Assembly (NCBI GenBank): GCA_963930185.1
Contig: CAWVLT010000064.1
Location: 38,047-102,046, forward strand
DNA from: JAGZEG01 sp963930185
GTDB taxonomy: Bacteria; Actinomycetota; Coriobacteriia; Coriobacteriales; UMGS124
Direction of reading: 5' to 3'
DNA: 64,000 nucleotides
Shown here: positions 60,523 through 64,000 of the stretch, one piece after another
Numbering within the stretch: the stretch's first letter is position 1
How the letters are laid out: every line of letters begins with the position of its first letter
The notes under the pieces: generated by a model
What the model was told of the DNA's origin: nothing
Databases searched by the model: none
The model's input: only the letters and a program-made list of their open reading frames with translations
Made by a program: the position numbers and the translations under genes

Positions 60523-62286
60523 CTACGCGCTCAGCCAGCAGCGGTTGTAGCGCACGAAGCCCATCGGGTTCATGAACATGTTGTTCACGCGCGCGGAGGC
60601 CACGTAGCCGTGCGTGTAGTAGCACAGCGGGATGAGCGGGAAGTCCTCGGCCAGGATCTTGTCGGCGGCCTGGTAGCCGGCGATGCGCGCCTCCTCGTCG
60701 GTCTGGGCAGCAGCCTCGGCCAGCGCGGCCTCGAAGTCGAGGTTGCTATACTTGCTGTAGTTGCTGCCCGCGCCTGCGGCAAAGGCGTCCTGCAGGAAGA
60801 AGTAGGCGGTGGGGGCGTCCGCCGTGTAGCCCATGCGCCCGATCTGGTAGCTGCCCTGCTCGAGCGCATCGAGGTACGCGGCCCACTCCTGGGTCTGGAT
60901 CTCGGCGTTGATGCCCACGGCCATGAGGTCGGCCTGGATCATCGTGAAGATGTCCTCGTTGCCCGAACCCGTGTTGGTGGTGAGCGTCAGCGTGAGGTTG
61001 CGGTTGCCCGACTCGTCCGCCGGGTAGCCGGCCTTGTCGAGGTACTCGGCCGCCTTCTGCTTGTCGCCCGCCGCCGGGCAGTGGTCCCAGGCGTTCTCCT
61101 GGTAGCCGGGCAGAGCCGGCGCCAAGAAGTCCGAGGCGGGGGTGCGCGAGTTCTCCAGCACCGTGGTGCAGATGGCCTCGCGGTTGATGGCGTAGGACAG
61201 CGCGATGCGCAGGTCCTTGTTGCTCATCGTGGCGTCCTCGAGGTTGCAGATAATGCAGTAGCTGGTAGTCTCCATGCCCGAGTAGACCTGCTTGCCAGGG
61301 TTGGCCAGGTTGCCGTCGGCGTCGGCCGTACCGTACATGGCCGTGGAGGCCGTATACATGCCGTTGGGGATGAGCGTGAAGTCCAGGTTGCCGGCCTGGA
61401 ACTCGGTCCACGCGGTGTCGGCGTCGATGAAGATGCGGAAGCTGATGGCGTCGATGTTGGGACGCTCACCCGTGTAGCCCTCGAAGCGCTTCACGTTGAT
61501 GTACTGGCCGTTCACCCACTCGCCGTCCATCTGGAAGGGGCCGTTGCCGATGGGCGCGCGACTGAAGGCCTGGAAGTCCTCCTCGGTGTCGGTGCATCCG
61601 GCGGGCACGGGAGCCGTGGAGGGGTGCGTCGTGATGATGGGGAAGTCGGCGAAGGGCTGCGTGAGGTTCACGACGAAGGTGTAGTCGTCAGGGCACTCCA
61701 CGCCCAGCTCGGTGGCTTCGCCGGCCTGCATCTCCTTGGCGCCCTGCACCAGCGAGATGATGGAGCCCTGCGTTGAGGGCGCCGGCTTGAAGTCGGCGCG
61801 GCAGATGCGCTCCCAGGCGTACTTGAAGTCGTTGGACGTGACGGGCTGGCCGTTGTGGAACATGGCGTCCTGGCGCAGGTGGAAGGTGAACTGGGTGGCG
61901 TCCTCGTTGGACTCCCAGCTCTCAGCCGCCAGCGGCGTGACGTGGCCGTCGTAGTTGTCCAGGGCGGTCAACGTGTCGAACAGCGCGTAGGCCACCATGA
62001 CGCCGTTGTTCTCCGACGTGGAGAACGGCTCGATACCCGAGGGGCTGATGATGAACCAGTTGAGCGTGCCGCCCTGCACGGCGCCCTCGGTGTTGGCGTC
62101 GGGGGCCTGGTAGTCGTCGGACGAGGCGGCGTCCGCGCTCTCGTCGGCAAGCGCGGGGGCAACGCCCGTCACGCCCATCGGCATGGCGAGCAGGGCCGCC
62201 GTCGCGGCGGCGCCGGCGAGGAAGGAGCGACGGGTCAGGCCACAGCCGCCTGCGGTGGAGTATGATGCGTGATTCTGCATATTCAT
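60523..62286 (-). CDS. Tat-exported ABC transporter substrate-binding protein (SBP family 5)
   Basis: The 587-residue protein has a twin-arginine signal (LTRRSFLAGAAATAALL, Arg19-Arg20) ending near ALADES. The family 5 peptide/nickel-binding fold is clear: GGTLNWFIISPSGIEPFS, PLAAESWESNEDATQFTFHL, VTSNDFKYAWERI, APIGNGPFQMDG, LRIALSYAINREAI and LGYTADAPTAYFF-like segments. It probably binds oligopeptides. Tat export is unusual for this family but occurs in actinobacteria. No permease or ATPase genes are adjacent. The start at 62286 follows AAGGAAGG; ATG 62280 is an alternative. An AT-rich repeat region lies upstream. Confidence 0.92.
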   Translation of the reverse strand: MNMQNHASYSTAGGCGLTRRSFLAGAAATAALLAMPMGVTGVAPALADESADAASSDDYQAPDANTEGAVQGGTLNWFIISPSGIEPFSTSENNGVMVAYALFDTLTALDNYDGHVTPLAAESWESNEDATQFTFHLRQDAMFHNGQPVTSNDFKYAWERICRADFKPAPSTQGSIISLVQGAKEMQAGEATELGVECPDDYTFVVNLTQPFADFPIITTHPSTAPVPAGCTDTEEDFQAFSRAPIGNGPFQMDGEWVNGQYINVKRFEGYTGERPNIDAISFRIFIDADTAWTEFQAGNLDFTLIPNGMYTASTAMYGTADADGNLANPGKQVYSGMETTSYCIICNLEDATMSNKDLRIALSYAINREAICTTVLENSRTPASDFLAPALPGYQENAWDHCPAAGDKQKAAEYLDKAGYPADESGNRNLTLTLTTNTGSGNEDIFTMIQADLMAVGINAEIQTQEWAAYLDALEQGSYQIGRMGYTADAPTAYFFLQDAFAAGAGSNYSKYSNLDFEAALAEAAAQTDEEARIAGYQAADKILAEDFPLIPLCYYTHGYVASARVNNMFMNPMGFVRYNRCWLSA

Positions 62287-62459
62287 AGAAATACATCCTT
62301 CCTTATCAAACGAGAGATAGTAGTTATGCATATTAGAGCCTGCACCGGGCTGCTCGGCGCTAAAATCAAGATCGGTGCAACAAACAGAATTTCTGCATAG
62401 TAGATATATATTATGCAATAATATACTGTAATAATCAGAATTTATGCATTTCTGTATAG
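62265..62459 (-). promoter_or_regulatory. AT-rich region with TGCAT repeats upstream of the binding-protein gene
   Basis: CAGAATTTCTGCAT (62385-62398) and CAGAATTTATGCAT (62436-62449) are a 13/14 direct repeat 51 bp apart. A perfect palindrome TATGCATA is at 62325-62332, and related TGCA boxes occur at 62275 and 62413. The whole stretch is much AT-richer than the genes. It looks like a multi-site operator. Confidence 0.45.
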
Positions 62460-63028
62460 TCACGGACATATGCCCGAGAACGAAGGAGCCGCAGGTGGAA
62501 GCATGCGGCGTTCGTGTTGACGCCATCGCCAAAAAACGGCAAGTCGCGCAAAACCGTCCCCGCCTCCCTAATGGCCGGGACATCTGGCACCTTCTGCGCG
62601 AAATATCGCCTCAACTGCTAAAAAACTTCAAGTTGGCATTAATTTGGAAACGCGCGCGCTGACAAACCCCTTGCGGTGACAACCGCGTCAGATAAATCAG
62701 ACACTGCTTTTCCTGATGCCACATCATAGTCGCAGGCAGATCGTATCATTTTTTATATGCCAGAAAACAGGCACCGCAAGACAACCTCATCGGGAGACCG
62801 CCTGCGGCGCCGGTTGTCTTTCAAACCTTCCCAAGCCGACATTTTTTAGCAGTATGGGAGCGTTTTGACGCAATCACGCAACGGTCGTGCCAAGACGCCC
62901 AGCAAAATGGGCGCCCGGGTAAATCCGGACGCCCAAAGCGCTACCTTGCCTATCTCCATGTGACTGCACGAAGCCACGCGACACGCAGGCGCCGCGCTGC
63001 TAAGCTCGCAATGACGGTACGGCGCGCC
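62287..63028. other. Long gene-free region between binding-protein and gdhA genes
   Basis: About 740 bp. It holds the repeat region just described, a hairpin at 62778-62820 (AAGACAACC/GGTTGTCTT) and the gdhA terminator at 62904-62934. No convincing gene is present; a 72-codon frame at 62444 has no ribosome site. Confidence 0.5.
62904..62934 (-). terminator. Terminator of glutamate dehydrogenase
   Basis: On the minus strand GGGCGTCCGG, a 6-nt loop and CCGGGCGCCC form a 10-bp stem with one G-T pair, followed by ATTTTGC. Confidence 0.75.
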
Positions 63029-64000
63029 TTACACAATGCCCTGGGCCATCATGGCGTTGGCGACCTTCTCGAAGCCGGCGATGTTGGCGCCGACCACGTA
63101 GTTGCCAGGCTGGCCGGCACGCTCGGCTGCGTCGTCAGCGGCGGCGAAGATGCTGCCCATGATGCCCTTGAGCTTGGCGTCGACCTCGTCGAAGGTCCAG
63201 CTCAGGCGCTCGGAGTTCTGGCTCATCTCCAGACCCGAGGTCGCCACGCCGCCGGCGTTGGCAGCCTTGCCGGGGCAGAAGGTCACGCCGGCCCCGATGA
63301 GCGCCTCGGTAGCGTCGATCGTCGTGGGCATGTTCGCGCCCTCGGCCACGATCTTGCAGCCGTTGGCGATGAGCTTCTTGGCGTCATCGAGGTGCAGCTC
63401 GTTTTGCGTGGCGCACGGCAGAGCGACGTCGCACGCCACACCCCACACGCCGCGACCCTCGTGGTACTCGCCGCGGCCGGCACGCGACACGTACTCGGAG
63501 AGGCGGCCGCGCTCGACCTCCTTGAGCTGCTTCACGACGGCCAGGTCGATGCCCGCCGGGTCGTGCACCCAGCCGGTGGAGTCGCTCATGGTGACCACGG
63601 TCGCGCCCTGCTGGGTCGCCTTCTCGACGGCGTAGATGGCGACGTTGCCGGCGCCGGAGACGCACACGGTCTTGCCCTCGAGGTTCTCGCCGGCCTTAGC
63701 CAGCACGTTATCCACAAAGTAGACCAGGCCGTAGCCGGTAGCCTCGGTGCGCACCAGCGAGCCGCCGAACGACAGCCCCTTGCCGGTGAGCACGCCACTC
63801 CACTCGTTGCGCAGGCGCTTGTACTGGCCGAAGAGGTAGCCCACCTCGCGACCGCCCACGCCGATGTCACCGGCGGGAACGTCGGTGTCCGGGCCGATGT
63901 GGCGGCACAGCTCGGTCATGAAGCTCTGGCAGAAGCGCATGACCTCGGCGTCGGACTTGCCGTGCGGGTCGAAGTCGCTGCCGCCCTTGCCGCCGCCCAT
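63029..64000 (-). CDS. gdhA: Glutamate dehydrogenase, 5' end beyond the window
   Basis: The visible 323 residues are the C-terminal three quarters of a hexameric glutamate dehydrogenase, probably NADP-specific. The first visible residues (MGGGKGGSDFDPHGKSD) are the internal glutamate-binding motif, not the true start. Other landmarks are DVPAGDIGVGGREVGYLFGQ, VSGAGNVAIYAVEK (Rossmann GxGxxA) and GANMPTT. It links ammonia and 2-oxoglutarate to glutamate. A terminator follows. Confidence 0.95.
   Translation of the reverse strand: MGGGKGGSDFDPHGKSDAEVMRFCQSFMTELCRHIGPDTDVPAGDIGVGGREVGYLFGQYKRLRNEWSGVLTGKGLSFGGSLVRTEATGYGLVYFVDNVLAKAGENLEGKTVCVSGAGNVAIYAVEKATQQGATVVTMSDSTGWVHDPAGIDLAVVKQLKEVERGRLSEYVSRAGRGEYHEGRGVWGVACDVALPCATQNELHLDDAKKLIANGCKIVAEGANMPTTIDATEALIGAGVTFCPGKAANAGGVATSGLEMSQNSERLSWTFDEVDAKLKGIMGSIFAAADDAAERAGQPGNYVVGANIAGFEKVANAMMAQGIV

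Noticed and set aside
62444..62662. A 72-codon plus-strand frame after the TGCAT repeats
   Set aside because: The start lies inside the repeat, there is no ribosome site, and the product has no recognisable feature.
1..64000. CRISPR array, rRNA, tmRNA, origin of replication or intact insertion sequence
   Set aside because: No regularly spaced identical repeats of CRISPR type, no rRNA-like stretches, no tmRNA ends, no DnaA-box cluster and no transposase with terminal inverted repeats were seen.

Overview
The window is high-GC DNA. Its gene content points to an anaerobic member of the Coriobacteriia (Actinomycetota), of the Olsenella/Collinsella/Eggerthella type. The main reasons are a LuxR-type regulator with a multispanning membrane N-terminus, a Tat-exported fumarate-reductase-like flavoprotein, a PFL-like DUF711 protein, an exported multihaem cytochrome with a molybdopterin domain, and actinobacterial-type DnaE. 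This assignment is inference from gene families; no rRNA is present to confirm it.

Layout. 1-7.4 kb: an exported repeat-like protein (runs off the left edge), prfA, a PHP-family phosphoesterase, a Tat-exported 5'-nucleotidase and a PD-(D/E)XK transposase-family protein. 7.4-15.5 kb: a complete-looking minus-strand histidine operon in the order hisZG-hisD-hisC-hisB-hisH-hisA-hisF-hisI-hisE. Its first gene is a HisZ-HisG fusion. No histidinol-phosphatase lies in the operon. 15.5-30 kb: dnaE, a TrpR-like YerC regulator, an AddB-AddA recombination nuclease pair with a lipase-like gene, then a methyltransferase-like/ribosome-rescue pair. 30-34 kb: a radical SAM enzyme, then a 2-kb patch of small orphan genes and a broken gene at the 3' end of a tRNA-Val gene. 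34-43.5 kb: a tyrosine phosphatase, a gamma-carbonic-anhydrase-like protein with an LPG-synthase-type membrane protein, a purine permease, and the LuxR/flavoprotein pair. 44-51 kb: TrmO, an AEC transporter with DUF711, a nitroreductase, and a LysR regulator divergent from an acyl-CoA synthetase. 51-53 kb: a doubly truncated ATPase pseudogene and a PIN/Phd-type toxin-antitoxin pair. 53-56.3 kb: the exported tri-haem cytochrome-Moco operon. 56.4-64 kb: PspA and a TPM-like membrane protein, a gamma-glutamyltransferase, a Tat-exported peptide-binding protein and the 3' part of glutamate dehydrogenase.

The most unusual items are: (i) the cytochrome c/sulfite-oxidase-like operon, whose second gene looks split from its dimerisation domain by a short insertion; (ii) CAAACG boxes phased at 11 bp upstream of the Tat flavoprotein, with a candidate membrane LuxR regulator next door; (iii) the HisZ-HisG fusion; (iv) a dispersed intergenic element made of long 3'-end hairpins and 19-bp degenerate tandem repeats, found at several places. 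Many genes start within a strong AGGAGG-like ribosome site; three important genes use TTG or GTG starts.
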